A stretch of 64,000 nt of DNA, from positions 91,390,533 through 91,454,532 of the forward strand of contig CM048845.1 in NCBI GenBank assembly GCA_026545225.1, written 5' to 3'. This document shows positions 37,921 through 49,200 of the stretch, one piece after another. A program made the translations under genes and the position numbers. The notes below the pieces were generated by a model. That model searched no databases, was not told where the DNA came from, and worked only from the letters and a program-made list of their open reading frames with translations. Each line of letters opens with the position of its first letter. Positions within the stretch are counted from its first letter, which is position 1. The DNA comes from Cornus controversa (lineage: Eukaryota; Streptophyta; Magnoliopsida; Cornales; Cornaceae).

Positions 37921-39663
37921 TTCAAATTCTGCAAGATGACATTAAGCATACATTATTGACTATTATTATTTTGCTTCCAGAAATTCAAGTACAAATATTT
38001 CGTTGTTTAATAAAATGAGATCGAAAATTTTACCATACTCATAATCATCACCCAATTGTATTAAAAAAAATATATTCGCAATTGATTTCGAGCAAAATAA
38101 TTTTGAATTAAAATATATCTAATCCATCCACACAATAAATAATCATACATACATGTGAGCTCCACTTGAGCTCAATTAACATTCTAGTACCTTGTGTCAA
38201 GACAATTTTAAATATATAAATATTGTGCGTAATTATATTCACATACAACTTGTTCAAAATATCGGAGACTAATACTTTCTAAAAATACAACCATGTAAGT
38301 TGCAGAAAAGACTGGAGGGGTCACATTAGTCCCACTTAAAACCTAATCTCCTGAATTTGCCTAGACATTGTATTATTTTAACAATGTCACATATCCAAAA
38401 AATAACAACATTATTCATGAAGATGTCGTACTAAAAAAACTCATATATCTAAAATTAGGCCTTATTATAACACTACAACTTATACATATGTACTAGAATA
38501 TTAATATAATAACCATATTCAATCTTGTATCATCAAACATCCATAATATCACAAAAAAAATAAATGGCCTTTGATTGATGAGATTTACGATACTCACCGC
38601 AGTAGGAGTAAGAATTGGGTCTCACATATAGATGATCAATTATTATAATCAATTTAAGAAACAATATTAACATAAAAAAAAAGATCCATATATAACCCAA
38701 TGCAATTACTATAAATATAACATGTTAATAATTGCAAGTGTAAAAAAAAAATTAAGATAAAGCTCTAGGACCATAAACACCACAAATCGGTTCACCATAC
38801 AGTTCCTTACGTGCCTCCATGCTCGCGAGTGAGTCTTTAATTTTCCTTTAGAATTTCATAATTTTTATCAAATAAAATTTGCAAACAAGAAATCTGTTTT
38901 AGAATTTTTTTGTAAAAATTATGAAAATTTATAAAATTCAATTCCAAAATTATTGGAAAAAATGACATTCCAAACAGAGCCCTACAGAGGCCTCACGCAC
39001 CACCAGGCGTGAGTGGGCGCATAAATCTGCATTATATTTTTATTTTTTCACAGCGCGTCACCGCACCGGGCGACGTGTGGGCCACACACACCACTTTCCC
39101 AGTGTCTTTTCGCGCTTTCGAGATCACCACTGTGATCGTTTCACTATTCCGAATAAGATGGTGCTTCCGTTGGTGTATTCTGAGCTTCCTAGCTACGGGG
39201 GTGAATTATGTTCTCTCTCGGTGAAAGTGAAACATGAAAAAAAATTGCTATATTTTTCATTTAACATATATTTTCAACCTGAAACTTCTCGAATGAATAT
39301 CTCACAAACCGAATGTCGAAAAATTATAAATAATATATGCACGGAAAACTTATAAACAAGGAATATTTTTATATAATTTTCATGCACCAAAACACAACGA
39401 TGAATAAGAAAATGGCCTAGCAAGTTTCTGCCATATCATCCTTATTTTATTTTTAAAAAATAAAATACATGGAGTTTTTGCATAAAAATTTACAGATCTA
39501 TATATTTGCATATACGCTACAACTTACTAAAAAATCAGCCTCATACAATATCAATTTCATGAGAAACAATTTTTCATAAATTTTAAGCATACTTTTACAT
39601 AATAAATTTGCAAAATATATTCTAAGCATGCTCAAGAAAAATTAAGCGAACAACAAGTATTAT
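37921..39663. other. Copia leader/5' internal region without coding signal
   Basis: AT-rich sequence lies between gag and the primer site. A short GC-richer patch at about 38990-39130 (GGCGTGAGTGGGCGC, CGCACCGGGCGACGTG) stands out in composition but matches nothing I recognise. No gene is supported. Confidence 0.4.
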
Positions 39664-39677
39664 GGCTCTGATACCAA
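39664..39677 (-). other. Copia primer-binding site (tRNA-Met type)
   Basis: Minus-strand TTGGTATCAGAGCC directly abuts the TG..CA boundary of the right LTR. This is the standard initiator tRNA-Met primer site of plant Copia elements and fixes the element's orientation. Confidence 0.92.
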
Positions 39678-40139
39678 TGTAATAAAATTAATCTTATATA
39701 ATTGAAATATTCAATTACCGCTTGTAGACCAAAATAACAAAAGCGAATGAACTGGTAGCTTGTGTTACGAGCTATCTCTACGGCAACATGATCATCGTCA
39801 ATAGAGCGGCTACTAGAGGCCTCTATTTATTTCACAATCTAAATCTTATCGGTTGATGGCTACCAAAGAGAGAGATCCAGACAGAGAGAGAACTCAAAAT
39901 AAAGAGATAACGGAAGAATACAGAGGAAAAACTTAGAGAGAATTATATATTTCAATCGTTATTTTTTCTTCTTCCTTCTTTCCTTTTATAAAGATATATA
40001 CATCGCATAATCCATGATGGGTGGATATCTGCTCAACTCACTTAGTTAGGTAGATATGTTTTGCTCCATGTAAAAGTCAATAGTGTATGAACCACTTAAT
40101 GGGGAATAACGTATTATCCACACTAATTATCTTATATCA
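39678..40139 (-). repeat. Copia 5' LTR (right copy)
   Basis: On the minus strand it begins TGATATAAGATAATTAGTG and ends TTTTATTACA, keeping the canonical TG...CA ends. It is the same length as the left copy at 29440-29901. Confidence 0.92.
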
Positions 40140-42567
40140 ATAGTTTTCCTCCTCGATTTATGGATTAAGTGGGTTATGAAGCCAAAACAACATTAGTAAT
40201 TTATACAAATAATCACGTGACACATTTTTCCTCGTTGGATGAAGCCTTTGAGATGCTTAAATAGAAAATTTATTGGAAAGGATACAAATCCTATGATACA
40301 CACTTCTATAACATCAAAGGTATATTTCATTGTAGTCAAGATTAAAGCAAGGTTCCAAGTTCCAACCAAAGTAGTTTACTTGAAAGAAAGGGTGCACATT
40401 CTTGTGATTCAATCCCAATACCACTACAGGTTTCATAGTTAAATTCATATTCAATTTGTTATTAATGGAATATACGATCCTATGACATGAGTTGTTAAAT
40501 GTGTAATTTTTTGTTAAACAATTTAATGTCAAAAGATATTAACAAATAATGATTAGAGAAAAAAAGAGAAGACTAATAAAATATGAAAAAAAGAGTTAGA
40601 TATTTGATTATTTGTTAAAGAAAAAAATAAAAAGAGAAGAAGAAGAAGAAGTAATAATAAAAAAATATTTTGGTAAATAATAAAGTTATAACGTATTATA
40701 TATTACATTATGTGGGATCGGATTAATATCGAGTCATATCAGCCATAATTTATATTGATTTATTTAGTTAACAGATTATTTTTGATTGAAATCTTTAATT
40801 GATTATCGAATTAAATGTTTCAATTAATATCTAAGATATTAGCTTAGATTTGATTCGGATTCGGATCAAAATTCAATTTATTGACATGTCTTTGTAGTTA
40901 GTGCAATCCACAAAACTCGATGGAGAAAAGGTTGACCCACCTCTAAACTTTGATCATCCACAAGCTGTGGGATTTATTAACCATCTCTTTTTTCTTTTTC
41001 TATTTTCCTTCTCATTTTCAAACTTAAAAAAGAACTATATAGTTGTTACTAAAGTTTTTTTTTTTTTTCGGAAATGAAGGAACCCTTCCGACTTGGTGAT
41101 TTGTTGTGGTTGTTACTAAAGATATATATATTCCCTTTCGACTTGGGGATCAGTTAGTACATGAGATTAAAAAATAAATCTCGAATATGTGCAATGACTC
41201 AAAAATCACGTATCATTTAAATTCAAGTATTTTTAGGTTTTGTGAGAGTAGAGTCGAGTTGAAGATGTTTTTAGTTTACGGTTCATCCTAGTTGGCAATT
41301 TTTTTATTCCTCACAAGAAGACATTCATCGTAGAGTTAAAAATTACATTCATCTAAGATCACATCTTTAAGCCACAAAGGCAAGTGATACACAAAGCAAA
41401 CATTAGCTGGCCTTTCTGGAAAAAGTATCTGGGCTACTCTATGAGCAGCACAATTACACTCTCTTGGAGCAAAAGACACAGAAGCTTGGGACATTGACCG
41501 TTTTAACCGTTTTCTCATATTTAAGCACTCATTCGGTACATTTTACAATGCTTAGGACATTAAAGTTAGATGGTATCATCTGTGATCTATCCCATGGTTA
41601 ATACAGTATTTTTTTTCCAGTTATTTATTTATTTATTAACATTTTGTCTTATATTTACTTTCGACTTCTTGTGTAGTTGTGTGTAACTTATGAATGAGAT
41701 GACACGTTGCATTTGTTAAAGAAATGCTAACCAGTGAGTCCATTAGTTAAAAAGAATTATTTATTTACTACTACAAATTTTTATTTTTTTTGGGAAGTAG
41801 AGTATTGCATCATTTTATTTAAATGGATAAAGAAATAATATTGATATTTTTTTGACAAGTTAACTTTTAACCAACCAAGTCTAAATGATTGATTATAGCG
41901 GATTAAACACTTGTCATTTAATTTAAAAATTTAAGTGGTTGAGTGATTTGTTGGATAATGGCATAATGCACTTGAACTTACACGTAAAATTAGAATAGAT
42001 CAAATTTTAATACCAACGGTATCGAGGTGAACGTTTATTATTCAACCCAAAAATTTAAATTATTAACTATATATCATTTTATATAAATTAATTATTTTTT
42101 TATTCGATGTAAAAGGCGACCTTGCATAAGATTAGTCTATGGAGTTATACAACACACTATCACAAGTCACAACACACCTTAGAAAAAAAAAATGAAGTAA
42201 AAAATAAAATCAATTGTACTGGATTCAATGTAGTAAAGTTTAATTTTTTTTACTTTTTTTATTTAAAAAAAACAGAAAAACAAAGTTTAAAATTTTTTCG
42301 TCAATAAAGGTGGAAGAATTATACGTACTGTATTTTAGAAAATAGAAATATAACTTTTTGAAATCTTTATTTTAACTTTTAAATCGTTTTTTCCATCATC
42401 GGACAGCCAAGCCCACTTTTTTAAGAACAAGAGAGATTAATGCTCCATTTCACATCGATCATACCTTTTGTTTTCTCTTCTTCAGGAAATCGATCCTCGT
42501 CTCGACCGATTTTTCTCAGGTTTTCCAATAGCTTGATCAAATCCACAACGTTTATCAATTCTGACAA
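40140..42567. promoter_or_regulatory. Intergenic region and probable RHD3 promoter/5' UTR
   Basis: AT-rich DNA with no intact gene. The last 150 bp (about 42420-42567) before the start codon are less AT-biased and contain CT-rich stretches consistent with a 5' UTR. No unambiguous TATA box was assigned. A LINE RNase H relic sits at about 41.3-41.5 kb. Confidence 0.4.
41320..41518 (-). pseudogene. Fragment of a retroelement-type RNase H-like domain
   Basis: The minus strand reads VSFAPRECNCAAHRVAQILF and LPLWLKDVILDE. This resembles the C-terminal end (RECN..AH.VA, P.WL...) of RNase H-like domains carried by plant L1-type LINEs and their domesticated relatives. It is short and isolated, with no upstream reverse transcriptase. 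Confidence 0.6.
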
Positions 42568-42571
42568 ATGG
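42568..42571 (+). other. RHD3: Four-nucleotide coding part of RHD3 exon 1 (ATGG)
   Basis: ATGG is followed by the donor GTAATG at 42572. Joined to exon 2 (AT AAA GCC...), it restores the family N-terminus in frame. The alternative is initiation at an ATG at 43565 with retained intron sequence, which would add a hydrophobic stretch unlike the family. The four-base exon is therefore preferred. Confidence 0.75.
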
Positions 42572-42758
42572 GTAATGACTGCATTCAACTTGCGATGTTC
42601 TGATCCATTTGATTTGTAATGTTTCTTTAAATTCATTCCGTTTTGAATCACAATTAGTTAATGAACCACCTGATTAATGATCTTCTTTTATTTGTCTCGC
42701 AATTAGTTTCTATTATTTGTCAGGGTATATTTATATAACGGAAATGCGTACATACATG

Positions 42759-42804
<46 letters not shown>

Positions 42805-43151
42805 TTTCGTTATCTTGTAACTGTTATTTTCAGTTGTTTTGTTTTTTTATCTTTTGTTTGAAAGTTCCAATCGTCATGGGTTTATTAGTTTGCGATGTCA
42901 TTATGATTTCGTTTGGTCGATCCCATTAAGGTGTAAATTTGGTGAAAAAATGGCCATGATGTAATTTGCCTTTTAGGGAGATCTTTGATGATTTATATAC
43001 GTTGATTTATTGATTTTGTGAGTGATGGCAACTGGGTTGGAGCTTATTTATTTTGTTTTGCGGGAATGTCCCTCGATCACATTTTCTCTCTGTCGAGAAA
43101 ATGTTGGCAAACAAAAGAAACCATAATGGTGTTTCACGGAATCTTTTTATA

Positions 43152-43200
<49 letters not shown>

Positions 43201-46200
43201 GATTCGAGAATACAATAGTGTCCAGTGTATCAAGATTTATCCAACAATTCGTCTTGGTTGATGGGAGCTTCAAATTTCTGAAACTGAATTAAGGTTCAGT
43301 TTTATAAGCACTGGTGTTCTTTTCCTCAGTTTTATAAGCAACCAAGTAGAGTTTGCTAATGAATTAACCTTGGTGTAGTGGGGCTAGTTACATTGTTTGG
43401 TTGTAGATTGATCAGAAGATCTCCGGTTCAATTTGTTTCATAGGAAAATATCAGTTTGAACCAAAGAACTGTATTGTGAAACAGTAGTTTCTAATGTACT
43501 TAATGGATTTGACTTATATCTAACATGAAGAATATGATTTTTCATAAGCCATAGTCTGTGGCGCATGATTGTCTTGCTAATATACTTGTTTGCTATTATT
43601 ATTTTTCCAGATAAAGCCGGTGAATGTTGTTCTACTCACCTCATAGATGGGGAGGGTATATTTGATGTTGCTGGAATTGAAACTTTTATGAAAGAAGTGA
43701 AGCTGGCTGAATGTGGACTTTCCTATGCAGTAGTTTCCATCATGGGTCCACAAAGTAGTGGTATGAATTGCTACCTCTATAATCTAATTACTTGTGCATT
43801 TCACTAGCGAGGCATCTCACTTGTGCATTTCACATTACCATTTATGCACAAAATATATAAATAATCTTGTTAACTAGTACATGTAATAGAAAGCATAAAT
43901 ATCTTATCGTGGTAAATTTGTATAATTTTATAAGCTTGAACAAGGTTTGTTTGAAGTTTAAATAATGAAAGCATAGATTTTAACATGCCTACTATTTTTT
44001 TATAATGTGCCACTTATTAGAGAAAAAAAAGGGCAAAGAGAAAAATCATAGTGTACAAACTATTTCTTCTTTCTAGTATTACTTAGCTATTTCGACATTT
44101 TCTTTTTCCAACACCCCCTGCCCTTACCTCTTGATGAGAGCATTCTGTTTGTTTGTTCTGGCTCTAGAATTTCTATTCATCATGTAAGTCCTGTATAAGA
44201 AAGTTCTGCATAAGTTAGAAAGTTCTGGATTAGTTATTATGCACTTTATACAATGACTTTGAGGATTAGTTATTATGCACTTTTTACAATGATTTTGATG
44301 AGGACTTCTATGATTCTCGCAGGGAAGAGCACACTACTAAATAATTTGTTTGGTACCAACTTCAGAGAGATGGATGCTTTTAAGGGGAGGCATGTGTTCA
44401 TTAAGTTATCATGTTATGTCTCATTTGTTTTTTGTCAGACTTTGAAACACTGACACTATCATCCTCTTTTCAGGTCTCAAACTACTAAAGGTATTTGGTT
44501 GGCAAAATGTGCTGGTATTGAACCTTGCACTCTTGTAATGGATTTGGAGGGTACTGATGGAAGAGAACGAGGAGAGGTGCCTTTGCAAAGTTTCCTCTTT
44601 TATTCTTTTATGATTATGTCATCTGCTTATAGTTTCTGTGATCACAACATGGTTTCCATCACCAGTTATGGTCTTCGATTAGCTTAATATCTTGAACAGA
44701 ATTTGAATTCATTTCCTTTAATATATGTTCTTGTACACATACATGTGTATGCGCACAAGCCTGTGATTACTATATATGCATGGGTATGCACACAGATACT
44801 CACATATATCAAAACTTATGAGTTTTGTAATGAATCTATGAGATCACTCCATTGAGCAATTATTAAAGCACGAGACAAACAGTCTTGGAAAATCAATTTG
44901 ATTATGCTTCTGAGATTTATGATGGAAGCTATTTTCTTACTTAGATGTGTGACGCAAAAATATAGTTATAACTTAGAAGAGTGACTTGCATATGGTAGTA
45001 ACGCTTAAAAACAAAAGCTCATGATAGGGTTCCAGGGATATACTTTTGAGGGTTTGGAAGAAAGAAAAAAAAAGAGAGAGTATCAATAGGTTTATTGATG
45101 TGACCACTGACGTGCATGATGGAGCTGTAACTAATGCAAGAGTAGACAGAAGAGTGATAAGTGGTTTCAAATAACAAATAGGCTCTTGCATCAATAACTT
45201 GCATTGAGCATTTATCTTTTATATTGGTTATGGACGGTAATACTAGGTCTACCAGGAGGATGTCTCTTGGCATATGTTGAATGCTAATGAAGGAACTAGA
45301 GCAGCAGCACTTCAAAATCTTATTTTTTTTGGTTAAGCATGACCAAGAATATATGCAGTGGAGTTTCAGTAATACAAAGGTATAATGAAACTTGACAGCG
45401 AAAAGATTCTTAAAACTGACCATCTTAATATATTGGATTAATTATCCATAAAGAAGAGGAGATTGAGAAAGATGTTGCCCATAGAATTAGAGCAAAAAGG
45501 ATAAAATTGGGATATACTTTTATAGTGCTGTGTGTTTGTTGAAATCCTTGTGATAAGTAATCTTATCCAAGTTGAAGGTGCTAAAAGCATTAAAGGAAGG
45601 CCATAAAGAACGTGGGTTGAGGCAATTAGAGTGAAATGATTGCCTTGAATTTAACCAAGGATATCGCCGTACAATGAGTAGACTGGTGATGAGGATCATG
45701 TATCCTACCCCAATTAGTTGGTAATAGTGCTTGCTAAGTTGAGTTACATGTAGATTGCTTGTGTTATGGTACCCTCTGTTTTCTTTTTTTTTTTGGGTTA
45801 TGTTACTTTGAATTGCTTGGAGGACTCCTTGCTACTTCTTCAGTTTGCATCACTTGATGTCTAATTGACCCTCAATGATATTTGTGATGCTTGTTTTCTT
45901 CCCCACCCACATAGTTCTAGAACAAAACCTTTTTTGTCATGAGATTGCAAGGAGTGTCTAGCGTGAATGTTCTCTTATGATTAATAATTAAGCAGGTCCA
46001 CTTAGACGTGTGTGTAATAATCGTTACTAGAAAAGAAAATAGGATCATATTAGTAAAACTCGTATTAGGAGGACATATAGTTAATATAATTAGCGCATAT
46101 GCACCCCAAGTAGGATTAGATGACAATAGTAAAACACTTTTTTGGGAACATATGGATGAGTTGATGCAAGGGATATCTGAAGGAGAAAAAGTGTATATAG

Positions 46201-49200
46201 GAGGAGACTTTAATGGCCTCGTAGGAAAAGAGAGCGGAGGCTATGAAATGGTACATGGTGGGCATGGATATGGAGATAGAAATCATGCTGGGGAGACTAT
46301 CTTAGATTTTGCGGTAGCATAGAACCTTATAATTAGGAACACATTTTCTATAAAGAGAGATGAACACTTAATAACCTTTAAAAGTGGTTCAAATGTAAGC
46401 CAAATTGATTTCTCTTACTAGAAAGGTGGATAGACTAGCAAGCAAAGATTGTAAGGTTATTCCCGGAGAGAATATAACCTCACAACATAGGCTTCTTGTC
46501 TTAGATTTATGTATAAAAGGGCAACCAAAAAGGAGAAAAAGAACCATAAACCTAAGGACTAGGTGGTGGAATTTAAGAGGGGAGAAAATGAATTTGTTTA
46601 AAAATAATATGTTAAAAGAAGTATCGTGGAATGTAGAAGATGAAACAAACTTAATGTGGATTAAGATGACTACATATATAAAAAGAGTGGCAAAAGAAGT
46701 TCTAGGAGAATCAAAAGGAACGGGACTGTCATTTAAAGAAACTTGGTGGTAGAATGATAAGGTTCAAAAAATCGTAAAAACAAAACGGGAATGCTATAAA
46801 GTTTGGCAAAAAACTAGGAATAGTGAAATCTTTAACAAATATAAAAAATCAAATAAAGAAGTCAAGAAAGTTGTAAATGAGGCAAAACATAAAGCATATG
46901 ACGATTTCTATTCTAAACTAGGTACAAAAGATGGAGAGAAGAATATATATAAACTTGCCAAGCCAAGGGAGAGTAAAACTAGAGATTTTAGCCATATTAA
47001 ATGTTTTAAGAGTGAAGAATCACGGGTTTTAGTAAAGGACGATGAAATTAAAGAAAGATGGAAAAACTATTTTGAGAAATTGCTAAATGAAAACCATATA
47101 AGAAGTTTAGGCATGGAGGAAAATGTTAGAGATATTATATTTTTCCGTAGGATCAAGGAGTGGGAGGTTAGGAATGCCTTAAGGAAGATGAAATCGAAGA
47201 GGACTTTAGGACCCGATGGCATTCCTATCAAGGTGTGGAAGTGTTTAGGAGAAGTTGGCTTGTCTTGGTTAACAAAATTGTTTAATAAAATTATAACAAC
47301 TAAGAGGATGCCAGATGAGTGGCGTCAAAGTTTTCTTATACCTATATATAAAAATAAAGGGGACGTACAAAGTGGTAATAATTATCGTGCTATTAAATTA
47401 ATGAGTCACACTATGAAACTCTGGGAGAAAGTAATTGAACAACGCTTAAGATGAGAGACGAAAGTGTCGGAGAATCAATTTGGATTCATTCCGGGCAGGT
47501 CAACGATGGAGGCTATTCATTTGTCGAGGAGACTAATTAAAAGATATAAAGAGAAGAAGAGAGATCTCCATATTATTTTTATTAATTTGGAGAGAGCCTA
47601 TGATAGGGTACCTAGAGACCTAATATAGAGGGTTTTAGAAAAGAAAGGAATCACAAAGGGATACATTGACACAATTAAGGACATGTATGATAGGTGTGTA
47701 ATTATAGTGAGAAAGCCTGTAGGGAAAATAAGCGAATTCCCAATCACTGTAGGCTTACACCAAGGGTTAGCATTAAGTCTATACCTCTTTGCTTTAGTGA
47801 TGGATGAACTGACAAGACACATCCAAGATGATATTCTGTGGTGTATGTTGTTTGCCGATAATATTGTTTTAGTTGATGAGACTAGAGAAGGAGTTAATGC
47901 CAAATTGGAGGTTTGGAGAGAAACTTTAGAACTAAAAGGGTTTAAGATAAGTCAAAATAAAACTGAATACATGGGGTGTAACTTAAGTAAATCTAAAAGG
48001 ACAAATGAGGATGTAGTGAGGATTGAGAATCAAGAGGTATAAAAAAGTGAACATTTTTGCTATTTAGGCTCAATTATTCAAAATGAGGGAGAAATTGGGG
48101 ATGTCGTTAATCATAGAATCAAGGCAGGATGGGTTAAATGGAGGGGTGCATCTAGTATATTGTGTGATAGGCGTATCCTCTTACGATTGAAAGGGGAGTT
48201 TTATCGAACAACTATTAGACCAGCCATACTTTATGGTACCGAATGTTGGGCAGCTAGATAACAACATTTGCATAAAGTGAGTGTCGCAGAAATGCGAATA
48301 TTGAGATGGATGTGCGGGAAGACTAGAAAGGATATAATTAGAAATGAACACATTCGGGGGATGGTTGGTGTAGCACCAATTGGAGATAAAATGAGGGAAA
48401 ATCGGTTAAGATGGTTTGGAAATGTGCAAAGAAGACCTTTAACTGCGCCGGTCAGGAAAAGTGACAGTTCAAATTGAGGGCAATGCTAGGGGAAAAGGAA
48501 GACCAAAGCTAACATGGGTAGAGGTAGTAAAGAAAGATATGATAGCATGTGGATTAACTGAGGAGATGACCTTAAATAGAGCGGAATGGAAACATCGGAT
48601 TCATGTATCTGACCCCAAGTAATTGGTAAAAGGCTTGGTTGTTGTAGTTGTTGTTGTCATTTTCAGGGCAAAACAAAATTCATGTAACCGCAACTAGTTG
48701 GGTAAAGGCTTTGTTGAGTTGATTTAGGTCATTTTTATTCTAGCCAGCCAGGGTTGTAATGACAATTGCACGAAGAATATAAAACCTCAGGACTTCCAGA
48801 AATGATGCATTGATGAATTCCTACTGTAGTATCATTTTATTTCAATGTAACAATCCCTCAAGGACATGGAAATGATTCATCAATGACATAGTTAAATTTT
48901 ACATTGTTTTCTTCTTTTTCTTTTTTCACTTGAATGAATCCTAAAATTGACATATTTGTTGGTCAAAGTGTTACGAGCCCAAAAAGCAGGAGTAACATTT
49001 GGATTTATAGTTTAAGTATCCATTTTATATTAAATAAAACCATATGAATGAGTCAAAACCAATCATTAATAACACACGCACACATGTATATCATATATAA
49101 TATTTGCCTGTTGCTGTGAGATTTAATCATTGTAGGCTTAGTATTTGAATTATAGGATTAGCAAGTACACAGCACTGCTTCTTGTTTATCTGATTTTTAT

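Larger units (their letters stand above)
29440..40139 (-). mobile_element. Degenerate Ty1/Copia LTR retrotransposon with nested insertions
   Basis: Two direct LTRs of equal length (462 bp) flank an interior reading on the minus strand. A tRNA-Met type primer site adjoins the right LTR. Domains in order from high to low coordinates are gag with a CCHC knuckle, a protease-adjacent region, an integrase fragment, reverse transcriptase with YVDD, and RNase H. Numerous stops and frameshifts are present, and a 3.5-kb nested LTR-type block (33.08-36.57 kb) splits the polyprotein. No clear 5-bp target duplication was found (ATCTC on the left, ATAGT on the right). The LTRs differ at roughly one site in six by eye, so the insertion is old. 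Confidence 0.9.

Noticed and set aside
38990..39224. GC-richer patch with overlapping small frames
   Set aside because: It may be a captured fragment, but there is no protein similarity I can recognise and no repeat boundary, so no feature was called beyond noting the composition.
43366..43480. SINE/tRNA-like stretch with GGTGTAGTGG and CCGGTTCAATTTG boxes
   Set aside because: The two motifs resemble RNA polymerase III A and B boxes at plausible spacing, but the B box is imperfect, no poly(A)/poly(T) tail or target duplication was found, and no cloverleaf could be drawn.
43565..43807. Alternative RHD3 start MIVLLIYLF... at 43565
   Set aside because: It would read through the polypyrimidine tract and acceptor of intron 1. 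The resulting hydrophobic N-terminus is unlike the RHD3 family.
45019..45423. 134-codon minus-strand frame in RHD3 intron 4
   Set aside because: It is antisense to the decayed RTE LINE relic, whose plus-strand frames show recognisable reverse-transcriptase peptides.
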